Below, one piece after another: positions 32,338 to 39,400 of a stretch of 41,991 bases of DNA (position 1 is the stretch's first letter; every line of letters begins with the position of its first letter). The position numbers and the translations under genes were made by a program. Under the pieces are notes generated by a model that saw nothing but the letters and a program-made list of their open reading frames with translations, was not told the DNA's origin and made no database searches. Source of the DNA: Candidatus Saccharimonadota bacterium (GTDB taxonomy: Bacteria > Patescibacteriota > Saccharimonadia > Saccharimonadales > Saccharimonadaceae). Location: contig JAFYXW010000004.1 in NCBI GenBank assembly GCA_017557865.1, forward strand, positions 1 through 41,991, in the 5' to 3' direction.

Positions 32338-32847
32338 ATGAAGATTATTTTAGCTAGACATGGAGAGACGAATTGGAATACAACTGGCCAGCTAATTGGA
32401 CAGCAAGATATTGTTTTGAATGAACACGGTAAGGCACAGGCTAGAACATTGCGCGAAAAGCTGGCGGATGTTCAGTTTGATGTATGTTATTCTTCGCCGC
32501 TTTTGCGCGCCAAAGAAACGGCCGAGATTGTTTGTGCAGGCAGGTGTCAGGTAATTTGTGACGATCGGCTGATGGAAAGATTCGGCGGGATAATGGAGGG
32601 AAAGGTCGTAAACAACTGGAACGATTTTGACAGCGACACTACCGTGGAGACGGGCGATAGTTTGATTGTACGGGCAACGCATTTTATTGAGGATTTAAAA
32701 AAGACAGATTATGATGCGGTATTAATAGTGAGCCATAATGGTTTGATAAAAAATCTAAGGCACGTGATTCTACGCGAGGCTGGCGAGGTGGATTATAGGG
32801 TTGGCGGCTTGCCAAACTGCGGGTTTGAGATTTACGAATTAGTTTAG
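32338..32847 (+). CDS. histidine phosphatase family (phosphoglycerate mutase-like) protein
   Basis: A 169-residue branch-1 histidine phosphatase. The RHGE motif with phospho-acceptor His8 begins at residue 7, SSPLLRAKETA carries the second Arg, ERFGG is present, and VSHNG provides the second catalytic His. Because a cofactor-independent gpmI is encoded elsewhere in the window, this is more likely a phosphatase for a small metabolite or nucleotide than a glycolytic mutase. Last gene of the four-gene operon; the ATG begins immediately after the mazG stop. Confidence 0.87.
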   Translation: MKIILARHGETNWNTTGQLIGQQDIVLNEHGKAQARTLREKLADVQFDVCYSSPLLRAKETAEIVCAGRCQVICDDRLMERFGGIMEGKVVNNWNDFDSDTTVETGDSLIVRATHFIEDLKKTDYDAVLIVSHNGLIKNLRHVILREAGEVDYRVGGLPNCGFEIYELV

Positions 32848-32866
32848 TTGTGAATAGTGTTTAACC

Positions 32867-32895
32867 TTGACTTTTTTAGGGGTTTGTGGTATAAT
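32867..32895 (+). promoter_or_regulatory. strong promoter (-35 TTGACT, 17 bp, extended -10 TGGTATAAT)
   Basis: The -35 is at 32867-32872 and the -10 at 32890-32895. The leader is about 67 nt and ends in the SD AAAGGAGG. At its predicted 5' end is an inverted repeat ATATACT-N10-AGTATAT (32902-32925), which may be an operator or an RNA stem. Confidence 0.85.
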
Positions 32896-32901
32896 AAAGA
32901 G

Positions 32902-32925
32902 ATATACTGGTATAAGCGAGTATAT
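32902..32925 (+). promoter_or_regulatory. inverted repeat at the start of the orphan-gene leader
   Basis: ATATACT / AGTATAT, 7 perfect pairs around a 10-nt centre, starting where transcription should begin. It could protect the 5' end of the mRNA or bind a repressor. Confidence 0.5.
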
Positions 32926-32968
32926 GGTAACTTAAGGTTTTTGTTTCTGTGGTAAAGGAGGGATAATT

Positions 32969-33697
32969 ATGAAAAATTTAACACAGAACAGTATTAGAAT
33001 TGTAAAGGGGATGAAAGTCCACTTGCCGTTTCCCTACGGAGATGAAGAGATTAGCGCAGAAGACTTAGACTATACTTCGAAGTCCAATGGCACATATTGT
33101 GTGAAAGACTCAACGATTTCCTATGTCTTTGAAGGTAATCTTTACGTAACGCCATGGACGTTCCAGAACGAACAGACGCTTACATTGAACGGTTTTATAA
33201 AGGAAGATGTCCCTTATGTACCGTTTTCTAGAGAAGAAATTCCTGTAGGCCAGGAAGAGAAGTGGAAAGAACTTCTGAAAAAACAAAATGAGGCCATTTA
33301 TGAGAGATTCACACAGGAATGTCTTAAAAAAGCCGACCTCAATTGCATCGGTGAGCTTGACGAAAGTATCCTTAAGAACTGTTACGAAATGCCAATAGGC
33401 GGCGTATTCGTAAGAGCACCACAGGGATATGAGACGATTCAAAATCCTGTAATAAATGTTCACTATTTTGATCGCATTGGTGAACGTATGTTTGGCAAGT
33501 ACGCTTATAATAGTGGCAAAACCGCCTTTGTTTACAGAAACGGCCGAACTTATATTGCGAAAGGACGTGGTATTATACCATATCTTGAAAAAGCAGGTTA
33601 TGACGAAGCAAATTTCTACGTCCCCTTAAGTTGTGGCGAAATTATCCTGGATGAGACCGAAAGGGCCCTCTGGGATAAAATAAAAAAATTCGCGTAA
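32969..33697 (+). CDS. orphan cytoplasmic protein, highly expressed
   Basis: A 242-residue soluble-looking protein with no signal peptide and no family I recognise. Features: a short N-terminal segment KGMKVHLPFPYGDEEI, a central helical stretch with EEKWKELLKKQNEAIYERF, and a C-terminal part with repeated aromatic residues (VHYFDRIGERMF, KTAFVYRNGRTYIAKGRG, NFYVPLSCGEIIL). A near-consensus promoter, a leader with a strong SD and a perfect terminator make it a well-expressed monocistronic gene. That investment for an unknown protein is notable. Codon use looks ordinary for the window. Confidence 0.72.
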   Translation: MKNLTQNSIRIVKGMKVHLPFPYGDEEISAEDLDYTSKSNGTYCVKDSTISYVFEGNLYVTPWTFQNEQTLTLNGFIKEDVPYVPFSREEIPVGQEEKWKELLKKQNEAIYERFTQECLKKADLNCIGELDESILKNCYEMPIGGVFVRAPQGYETIQNPVINVHYFDRIGERMFGKYAYNSGKTAFVYRNGRTYIAKGRGIIPYLEKAGYDEANFYVPLSCGEIILDETERALWDKIKKFA

Positions 33698-33703
33698 AGA
33701 AAA

Positions 33704-33746
33704 CCCCGGCTCCACATTAGTGTGGATAAAAGCCGGGGGCTTTTTT
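33704..33746 (+). terminator. rho-independent terminator with nested hairpin
   Basis: Outer stem CCCCGGCT / AGCCGGGG, inner stem CCACA / TGTGG, then TTTTTTG. Confidence 0.92.
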
Positions 33747-33788
33747 GTTTTAAAAACGCTTAACTTTTCATTTTTTTAAAACATATGT

Positions 33789-33834
33789 TACAATCGCGCC
33801 AAGTGGGAAAAGATGCCCTTGTTTTGTTGGGGCA
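33789..33834 (+). promoter_or_regulatory. hppA promoter and leader hairpin
   Basis: An extended -10 TGTTACAAT has its hexamer TACAAT at 33789-33794. The -35 is weak. The leader to 33886 is about 85 nt, contains a small hairpin TGCCC / GGGCA (33814-33834) and ends in GGGAAAGGAG. Confidence 0.5.
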
Positions 33835-33885
33835 AAAAATATAAACAAAATGGAACATTAACAATTTGGGAAAGGAGATACTTAT

Positions 33886-36087
33886 ATGATTTATTATCTC
33901 GGATCTCTTGGTGTAGTTTTGCTGGCGCTTATTTTTGCTCTTGTCTGCTTCCTGCTCTTAATAAAAAAGAAAGAAAGCGATGACGATGAAATAACAAAAG
34001 AAATGCCCGAAATAGCAAAAATCATCAGGGAGGGTGCTTTCACCTTTATGAAAAAAGAATATTTGGCGATAATCATCACGGTCCTTTTATTTGCTGTATT
34101 TGCAACTCTCTTTATTGAGAAATCATCAGGACTCACGTTTATCGCAGGCGCACTTGCCAGTTCGGTCGTGTGCGTTTTTGGTATGGTAACAGGAACTTAT
34201 GGTAATGTCAGGACAACCTATGCCGCTTACAAAACAAACAACATTGGAAAGACGGTACAGGTGGCACTTCTTGGTGGCACGGCAATTGGTGTGCCGGTGC
34301 AGGCAGTAACGCTGCTTGGCTTAATTCTGATTCCGCTCTTGACGGGAGGTCTTAGGCTTGACGCAGTGAGTACTGGACTTTTGTCACATTCTATAGTGAA
34401 CCCTACGATTATGAGAATTTCTACTTATTCGTTGGGATGTTCACTGGTGGCGATGTTTAACCGTGTTGCTGGTGGTAACTTCACTAAGGCAGCAGATATT
34501 TCTGCAGACTTGGTAGGAAAAGTTAGATTCGATATGCCTGAAGATGATTCGAGAATGCCGAACACGATTGCTGATTTTATTGGTGATCTTGTAAATGATA
34601 TTGCAGGTAACTGTTCGGATCTTGGCGAATCGTTTACAGCGACAATTGCATCCAGTCTTATGATTGCAACACTGATTGCGAAAGGCAATAATCCGGCTAT
34701 GTTTAAAGCTACCATTATTTACCCTATCGTATTTGCAGCTGGCGGTCTTTTATCATGCCTTCTTGGTCTTTCATTTGTATTGCTCCACAAAGCAAGCAAG
34801 AAGCCTGAAAGAGAACTCAATATTGCGACTTATGTTTCGGCAATACTTGCAGTCTTAATTGGCGGTGTTTGCAGCTGGTTTATGTTTAGAGGCGTAGAGC
34901 TTTACGATTCGTTTAAACTTGGCTGGGCTAGCCCTTGGATACCGAGTATTTTTGGTATTATAAGTGGCGTAGCAGTTGGTAAAATCACAGAATACTATAC
35001 TTCTACAGAGTATAAACCGGTAAAAGGCTTAGTAAGATCGGCCCTCGACGGTGCACCATTCTTGGTAACACTTGGCGAGTCTCTTGCTGCTAGATCTGCT
35101 CTTGCCCCGGTTGCAATTATTGGTATTTCTATTTATGTTAGTTATGAACTTTGTGGTGTCTACGGTGTAGCGATTGCCTCGATTGGTATGCTTTCGTTTG
35201 TAGCAACTACTGTCTCTATTGATGCGTTTGGACCGATTTCGGATAATGCTGGTGGTATTGCGGAATCTGTCTTTGGCGAGAATCCGTTGTATAAGTTTGT
35301 TCGTTCAATCACTGACTTACTTGATGCAGTAGGTAATACTACAGCAGCAATGGGTAAGGGTGCCGCTATTTGTTCAGCAGCTTTTGCAACATCTAGCTTG
35401 ATTCAGTCGTACGTAAGTTCGTATTCTGATAATCCGCTTAATCCACTTCTTAATGCAGCATCAATTAAAGTTATCTTTGGTCTGCTGGTCGGCGCCGTAC
35501 TGGTACAGTTCTTCGAAGGATTGCTGGGCAGAAATACGATTATTTCGGCCATCGCGCTTGCAGCTGAAGGACTTAAACAGCTTGCAAGACCTGGCGTTAT
35601 TGAAGGAGACGAAAGGCCTGATTACGAAGCAGTTATTTCGCTCGCAAGTAAGAATGCACTTAGGCGAATGGTTATACCTTCGATAATTGCGATAGTTGTA
35701 CCAATAGTAACTGGTTTACTGTTTGGCGTAGAATTTTTGGGTGGCATTTTGCTTGGTGCCACAGTATTTGCGGTTCCTAGAGCTATCTTTATGGGTAACT
35801 CTGGTGGCGCTTGGGATAATGCAAAGAAATTTGTTGAAGAAGGTAAGCTCAAACTCACGATAGATGATATCGAATACGCTACTGGCGTAAAACCGAAGGA
35901 TAAAGCTGAGTTTGACGCATCTTGCAAAGTTTTACTCGAGGAAGTGCATAAAACGACGGTTATTGGCGACACCATTGGTGATACCAATAAGGACGTTATT
36001 GGCGTAGCTCTCGATATCTTTATTAAGACGATGAGCACAGTAGCCAACAACATCGTTCCCATCATTATGCAGGTCCATTTATTATAA
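33886..36087 (+). CDS. hppA: membrane-bound ion-pumping pyrophosphatase, divergent
   Basis: Hydrolyses PPi and pumps Na+ or H+ across the membrane. The 733 residues contain about 16 membrane helices. Family motifs are FTKAADISADLVGK with KAAD at 201-204 (usual KAADVGADLVGK), IADFIGDLVND with Asp230, Asp234 and Asp238 (usual IADNVGDNVGD), GPISDNAGGIAE, GNTTAAMGKG at 483-492, and a degenerate C-terminal GDTIGDTNKDVIG in place of GDPFKDTSGP. All PPi- and Mg-binding Asp residues of these motifs are kept, so activity is likely. Ala in GNTTAA (not Lys) points to the K+-dependent class, and the semi-conserved Glu248 in LGES is the type seen in Na+-pumping members; both are inferences from family knowledge. 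Leadered mRNA with SD; a strong terminator follows. Confidence 0.9.
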   Translation: MIYYLGSLGVVLLALIFALVCFLLLIKKKESDDDEITKEMPEIAKIIREGAFTFMKKEYLAIIITVLLFAVFATLFIEKSSGLTFIAGALASSVVCVFGMVTGTYGNVRTTYAAYKTNNIGKTVQVALLGGTAIGVPVQAVTLLGLILIPLLTGGLRLDAVSTGLLSHSIVNPTIMRISTYSLGCSLVAMFNRVAGGNFTKAADISADLVGKVRFDMPEDDSRMPNTIADFIGDLVNDIAGNCSDLGESFTATIASSLMIATLIAKGNNPAMFKATIIYPIVFAAGGLLSCLLGLSFVLLHKASKKPERELNIATYVSAILAVLIGGVCSWFMFRGVELYDSFKLGWASPWIPSIFGIISGVAVGKITEYYTSTEYKPVKGLVRSALDGAPFLVTLGESLAARSALAPVAIIGISIYVSYELCGVYGVAIASIGMLSFVATTVSIDAFGPISDNAGGIAESVFGENPLYKFVRSITDLLDAVGNTTAAMGKGAAICSAAFATSSLIQSYVSSYSDNPLNPLLNAASIKVIFGLLVGAVLVQFFEGLLGRNTIISAIALAAEGLKQLARPGVIEGDERPDYEAVISLASKNALRRMVIPSIIAIVVPIVTGLLFGVEFLGGILLGATVFAVPRAIFMGNSGGAWDNAKKFVEEGKLKLTIDDIEYATGVKPKDKAEFDASCKVLLEEVHKTTVIGDTIGDTNKDVIGVALDIFIKTMSTVANNIVPIIMQVHLL

Positions 36088-36105
36088 TCACTCTTTTCTC
36101 ACTAC

Positions 36106-36137
36106 TTTTGCCCTGGCCGAAAGGCCGGGGCAATTTT
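36106..36137 (+). terminator. rho-independent terminator of hppA
   Basis: Stem TTGCCCTGGCC / GGCCGGGGCAA with a GAAA tetraloop and one wobble, followed by TTTT. Confidence 0.9.
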
Positions 36138-36141
36138 GTGC

Positions 36142-36147
36142 TAAAAT
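36142..36147 (+). promoter_or_regulatory. extended -10 box of leaderless nuclease gene
   Basis: TGC-TAAAAT lies 6 nt before the ATG at 36154, directly after the hppA terminator. Confidence 0.6.
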
Positions 36148-36153
36148 AAAAAT

Positions 36154-36870
36154 ATGTCGTTTAGGTTGCGGAGGTTACTAGTAGTATTATTTGCTGCAGG
36201 CAGCACGGTAGCTTTTTTGTTGTTAAACCCAGCAAGCTACGAAGCAATTTTTTCACGCGTAGAAAATCTTGGCGCCGAACAAGTAGCAGCCTCTAGTGAA
36301 ACAGGAGCGCGTTTGGCTACGGATATACTAGAAGAGCTCGAAGTAAAGGGACGTGCGCCAAAAACCGGCTATACGCGTGAAGAATTTTATAGTGGTTGGC
36401 CAACGGTAGATGGCTGTAATTTGCGTCAAAAAATCATTAAAAGGGAATTTGGTGAAACGGCAGTTTTAGACGGCTGTAATGTGGTTTCTGGCGAGTACGA
36501 CGAGCCATATACGGGCGAGCACAAGGTTTTTTCTCGGCGCGAGGAAATTTCTAAGGGTGTGCAGATAGACCATGTAGTGGCGCTGTCTGACGCTTGGCAA
36601 AAAGGCGCGCAGTATATGAGTAAGGAAACGCGTTACGAGATTGCAACTGACCCGCTAAATCTACTAGCGGTGGATGCATCGGCGAATGAGAAAAAGTCTG
36701 ATGGCGATGCGGCAACGTGGTTACCTTCTAATAAAAAGTTTCGTTGCCAATATGTGGCTAGGCAGGTGTCGGTAAAATATAAATATAAACTTTGGGTAAC
36801 CGCCGCCGAAAAAGAAGCCATCAAAAGAGTGCTTTTAAATTGTCCAAATGAGCCGGCAGTTGGTGTATAA
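36154..36870 (+). CDS. secreted/anchored HNH-type nuclease (DUF1524/GmrSD-C-like)
   Basis: A 238-residue protein with a basic start and a hydrophobic segment (about 7-24: LLVVLFAAGSTVAFLLL) acting as signal peptide or anchor. A linker leads to a nuclease domain: YTREEFYSGW, DGCNLRQ, LDGCNVVSGEY, then the catalytic motif QIDHVVALSDAWQKGA with Asp139-His140, ATDPLNLLAV with the conserved Asn, and NEKKSDGDAATWLP. This is the pattern of the secreted HNH family annotated as DUF1524. Two Cys pairs fit an extracytoplasmic location. It would degrade external DNA and supply nucleotides. The stop codon is part of the -10 box of the next gene. Confidence 0.9.
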   Translation: MSFRLRRLLVVLFAAGSTVAFLLLNPASYEAIFSRVENLGAEQVAASSETGARLATDILEELEVKGRAPKTGYTREEFYSGWPTVDGCNLRQKIIKREFGETAVLDGCNVVSGEYDEPYTGEHKVFSRREEISKGVQIDHVVALSDAWQKGAQYMSKETRYEIATDPLNLLAVDASANEKKSDGDAATWLPSNKKFRCQYVARQVSVKYKYKLWVTAAEKEAIKRVLLNCPNEPAVGV

Positions 36871-36871
36871 T
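36866..36871 (+). promoter_or_regulatory. -10 box overlapping the nuclease stop codon
   Basis: TATAAT includes the TAA stop (36868-36870). It precedes the rhodanese-like gene (ATG 36895) with a short leader and GGAG. Confidence 0.55.
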
Positions 36872-36894
36872 ATATTTAAATAAGTGGAGTTAAT

Positions 36895-37578
36895 ATGAAA
36901 AGATATATTTGGGGCGGTATTACTTTGACGATAATCTTGCTAGTAGGGGCATTTTTGCTTGGGAGATTTGCTTTTCCAAATAACGGCCTCGCGGCTCTTC
37001 CAAAACCAGAGCTAGCCGAAGGCGAGCGCGGGCAACTTGGTATCGACAAAAACGTCAATGAATCTACCATCGACAAATACTTAGGCCGTAGCGATGCGGT
37101 TTATCGCGACATGCGGATGCTAAAGGATCCAGGAAATTATGAAGCGATAGGCGGCGACGCATATCTTAGTGGTTTTGTAGCTGGTTTTGAAGTAGTGCCT
37201 TTGCCATATCTTGTAAATGTAACCGGGCTTCCAGAGGAGGTGGGGGATACTTATACCGGTAAAACACTCTTTACTTTTGACGGCACTGGCTACAAGGCGA
37301 ATTATGGTCAGTCGATGGCGGTGTTAGAAGCTTTGTTTCCAAAAGACAAAATTATTTTCCTAATGTGCGGTGGCGGTGGCTATGCTGGCATGACCAAAAA
37401 CATGCTAGTAGCGCTAGGCTGGGACGAGGACAAGATTTACGATGTGGGCGGCTATTGGTTCTATGATGGTGAAAACAATGTAGAGGTAAAGCGCAGGCTA
37501 GCAGATGGCAGCATAGTGTACGATTTTTACAAAGTACCGTATCATAATATAGATTTTAGTGAGATAGCGGAGGAATAA
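36895..37578 (+). CDS. anchored rhodanese-like protein
   Basis: A 227-residue protein with an N-terminal membrane segment (about 7-26). The C-terminal part looks like a rhodanese domain: a strand IIFLM, then Cys158 in a Gly-rich loop CGGGGYA, a helix (TKNMLVALGW) and VGGYWFYDG, the usual position after the active-site loop. The loop is not the standard CxxGxR, so sulfurtransferase activity is uncertain; a thiol relay or metabolite-binding role is possible. The mature domain would lie outside the membrane. The stop overlaps the next start by one base, suggesting that the two thiol-fold proteins work together. Confidence 0.78.
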   Translation: MKRYIWGGITLTIILLVGAFLLGRFAFPNNGLAALPKPELAEGERGQLGIDKNVNESTIDKYLGRSDAVYRDMRMLKDPGNYEAIGGDAYLSGFVAGFEVVPLPYLVNVTGLPEEVGDTYTGKTLFTFDGTGYKANYGQSMAVLEALFPKDKIIFLMCGGGGYAGMTKNMLVALGWDEDKIYDVGGYWFYDGENNVEVKRRLADGSIVYDFYKVPYHNIDFSEIAEE

Positions 37579-38096
37579 TGGCAGTAAAAGACCGGCGCAA
37601 AATTTGGTTTTTAGTGATGGTATTGGTGTTTGTGGTAATTTTTAACGTGACTTTGATTGGCACTATTAACGGCTGGTTTGGAACCGGAAAAGTAACAATA
37701 GACAAAGAATACACGTGCCAGTGTGGCGATAACTGTATTTGCTCCCTAGATTACGATCTTTTGTCCGTAGAAGAATACGAGAAAATGGCAGAGGCGGGCA
37801 AATCTTTTGTGGTGTTTATAGACCAAGGCGGTTGTGCGACGGCGGACGATTTGGAGGGGTATGCTGATAGATACGCAGGGGAACACGGGATAAAGATTTT
37901 TCGCATGGTATATGAAGACGTCAAGGAATCTAGCCTGGGCGACTCTGTAAAATATTATCCATCCGTGGCAATTGTGTCGCGTGGGCAACCTTTTGTGTGG
38001 CTCCGCGCTGACAGCGACGAGGACGCGCCGGCCTACAATAGTTATGAAGAATTTGAAAAGTGGATGGACGGCTGGGTTGTGGAAAACTTTTCTTAA
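37578..38096 (+). CDS. anchored thioredoxin-fold-like protein with single active-site-type cysteine
   Basis: A 172-residue protein. A basic N-terminus and one membrane helix (about 9-30) are followed by a Cys-rich short segment (Cys47, Cys49, Cys53, Cys55), then a thioredoxin-like core: SFVVFIDQGGC with Cys86 where thioredoxins carry the first Cys of CxxC, and KYYPSVAIV with the cis-proline. The second Cys of CxxC is missing (CATA). The four N-terminal Cys could bind metal or form a separate redox pair. It overlaps the rhodanese-like gene by one base with an SD (GGAGG) inside that gene. Probably extracytoplasmic thiol chemistry; partner unknown. Confidence 0.72.
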   Translation: MAVKDRRKIWFLVMVLVFVVIFNVTLIGTINGWFGTGKVTIDKEYTCQCGDNCICSLDYDLLSVEEYEKMAEAGKSFVVFIDQGGCATADDLEGYADRYAGEHGIKIFRMVYEDVKESSLGDSVKYYPSVAIVSRGQPFVWLRADSDEDAPAYNSYEEFEKWMDGWVVENFS

Positions 38097-38114
38097 AATT
38101 TGATGTTGAAATAC

Positions 38115-38143
38115 TTGACAATGCGTTTATGTTTATTTATAAT
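38115..38143 (+). promoter_or_regulatory. consensus promoter (TTGACA, 17 bp, TATAAT)
   Basis: -35 at 38115-38120 and -10 at 38138-38143, both perfect; the only fully consensus promoter I found in the window. It drives the secreted protein at 38220 through a 70-nt leader. Confidence 0.92.
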
Positions 38144-38148
38144 TGGAC

Positions 38149-38174
38149 TTGTTAAAGGTCATAACATTTAACAA
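38149..38174 (+). promoter_or_regulatory. 5'-terminal stem-loop of the secreted-protein mRNA
   Basis: Perfect 8-bp inverted repeat TTGTTAAA-N10-TTTAACAA starting at the predicted transcription start. A second element, TCCGC-TATTG-GCGGA (about 38193-38207), lies next to the SD AAGGAG and could pair with or expose it. Confidence 0.6.
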
Positions 38175-38219
38175 ATAAACAAATTTTAATTCTCCGCTAT
38201 TGGCGGAAGGAGAAAAAAC

Positions 38220-38753
38220 ATGAAAAAATCAATGATTGCAGCTGGTGCAGCTTCTCTCGCTCTTGCAGCCATGCCAGTAGTGGGAGTTTTTGCTGCTACG
38301 TCGCAAGTAGATACATTGAATCTAACTGTCACTTCGTCTTGTGCAATGACGAATACTGCTGGTTCAGGTGCTACCACAAATACTTATACTGCTACCGCTG
38401 GGCTAAACGAAACAGTGACTTTTGCTGCAGAAAACAGCGACCCTACCATCCTGACGGTTGTTTGTAACTCTGGGTACACTATTACCCCTACATTTACGAA
38501 GCTCGATGGCCCTAGCACAGACGATATCGAATACGCCTCTACTTTGGCTGCTGGTAAATGGACTGCAGGTTACAAACTCGGTTCTGCTGCAAGCTTTACT
38601 CCAATGACTAGTAGTACGGCTATCACCTCTGCTACTTCTTCTACTACCGATGCTTATTCGTTTGAATATAAAGCACAAACTACCACAACCCAAACGCAAG
38701 GTACATACACAGGTACTGCTACCTATGTATTAGCTGCAACGGCAAATCAATAG
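38220..38753 (+). CDS. abundant secreted beta-sandwich protein, WxL-like
   Basis: A 177-residue protein with a clear signal peptide (MKKS, hydrophobic core, cleavage near VFA-AT at 25-26). The mature part is rich in Thr, Ser and Ala, with two cysteines (Cys41, Cys82) that could form one disulfide. Alternating strands end in GTYTGTATYVLAAT, which resembles the closing strands of WxL domains (GTYT-T--W-L) with Tyr in place of Trp. This is a pattern judgement, not a proven family. It has the strongest promoter in the window, a stabilising-looking leader and a perfect hairpin after the stop, so it is probably a major surface protein. The two genes after it encode anchored proteins. Confidence 0.78.
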   Translation: MKKSMIAAGAASLALAAMPVVGVFAATSQVDTLNLTVTSSCAMTNTAGSGATTNTYTATAGLNETVTFAAENSDPTILTVVCNSGYTITPTFTKLDGPSTDDIEYASTLAAGKWTAGYKLGSAASFTPMTSSTAITSATSSTTDAYSFEYKAQTTTTQTQGTYTGTATYVLAATANQ

Positions 38754-38772
38754 TTTGTTTAACAACAAAACA

Positions 38773-38803
38773 TAGAAAATCCCGGGTAGGCCGGGATTTT
38801 CTA
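38773..38803 (+). terminator. perfect 13-bp hairpin between secreted protein and anchored partner
   Basis: TAGAAAATCCCGG / CCGGGATTTTCTA with a GTAGG loop. No proper T run follows, so it may be a partial terminator or an mRNA-stabilising stem that lowers expression of the downstream genes relative to the first. Confidence 0.75.
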
Positions 38804-38820
38804 TTATAAAAGGAGAAAAA

Positions 38821-39378
38821 GTGGAAGGACTCGGGAAAAAATCAAATAAAAAGTATTGGCTAATATGGCTTAGTGTCTTAATAGTGGTGATAATAGTTTT
38901 TGTGCTGATGAGAATGAATGGAACAGTCACCGAAAACAATAAAGAAGAAAATGTCGTTACAACTACTTTGAGCTGCCAAGCCGAGAATGTTGCCTATCCT
39001 TTTTTTGAAAAAAACGATGGTACCAGTAAAACCCTCAAAATTACGGCATCCTTTTCTAACGACGAGCTTAGTAGTATCTACCTAAAATATTTTATGGCCT
39101 ATGATAGTGCCGACGCAATTGAGAGGAGCGAAGCAACTAACCACTTCCATGTTAGCAGAATGTTTGAAAATGATGGGTTGGCGCCGGCCGCCTATACTTC
39201 TACCTACAACCAACTAGATGACGGTCTACAGTTTTCGATCTATGCCAGTGGTAGCGAAATTGATGAATACGCATTGAAATATTTTATGCTGGGTGGTATG
39301 ATTAATCTTAGTAAGTATTCGATGGAAAACGTAGAAAAGGTGTATGCGGATGGTGGAATAAGCTGTGCCAAAGAATAA
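38821..39378 (+). CDS. single-pass anchored protein of unknown function
   Basis: A 185-residue protein starting with GTG, chosen because AGGAG at 38811-38815 is spaced 5 nt from it and no ATG fits. A Lys-rich N-terminus is followed by one membrane helix (about 12-32), then an extracytoplasmic domain with two cysteines (LSCQAENV near the start and GGISCAKE near the end) that could close the domain with a disulfide. The domain has alternating polar strands (TLKITASFSNDELSSIYL, LQFSIYASGSEI). No family recognised. It lies between the secreted protein and the DUF916-like protein and is probably part of the same surface system. Confidence 0.75.
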   Translation: MEGLGKKSNKKYWLIWLSVLIVVIIVFVLMRMNGTVTENNKEENVVTTTLSCQAENVAYPFFEKNDGTSKTLKITASFSNDELSSIYLKYFMAYDSADAIERSEATNHFHVSRMFENDGLAPAAYTSTYNQLDDGLQFSIYASGSEIDEYALKYFMLGGMINLSKYSMENVEKVYADGGISCAKE

Positions 39379-39400
39379 CCATCAAAATTTAAGGAGGTAA

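Noticed and set aside
32338-32847. Histidine phosphatase as the glycolytic phosphoglycerate mutase
   Set aside because: A complete cofactor-independent mutase (gpmI) is already present, and the short length and operon context favour a small-molecule phosphatase.
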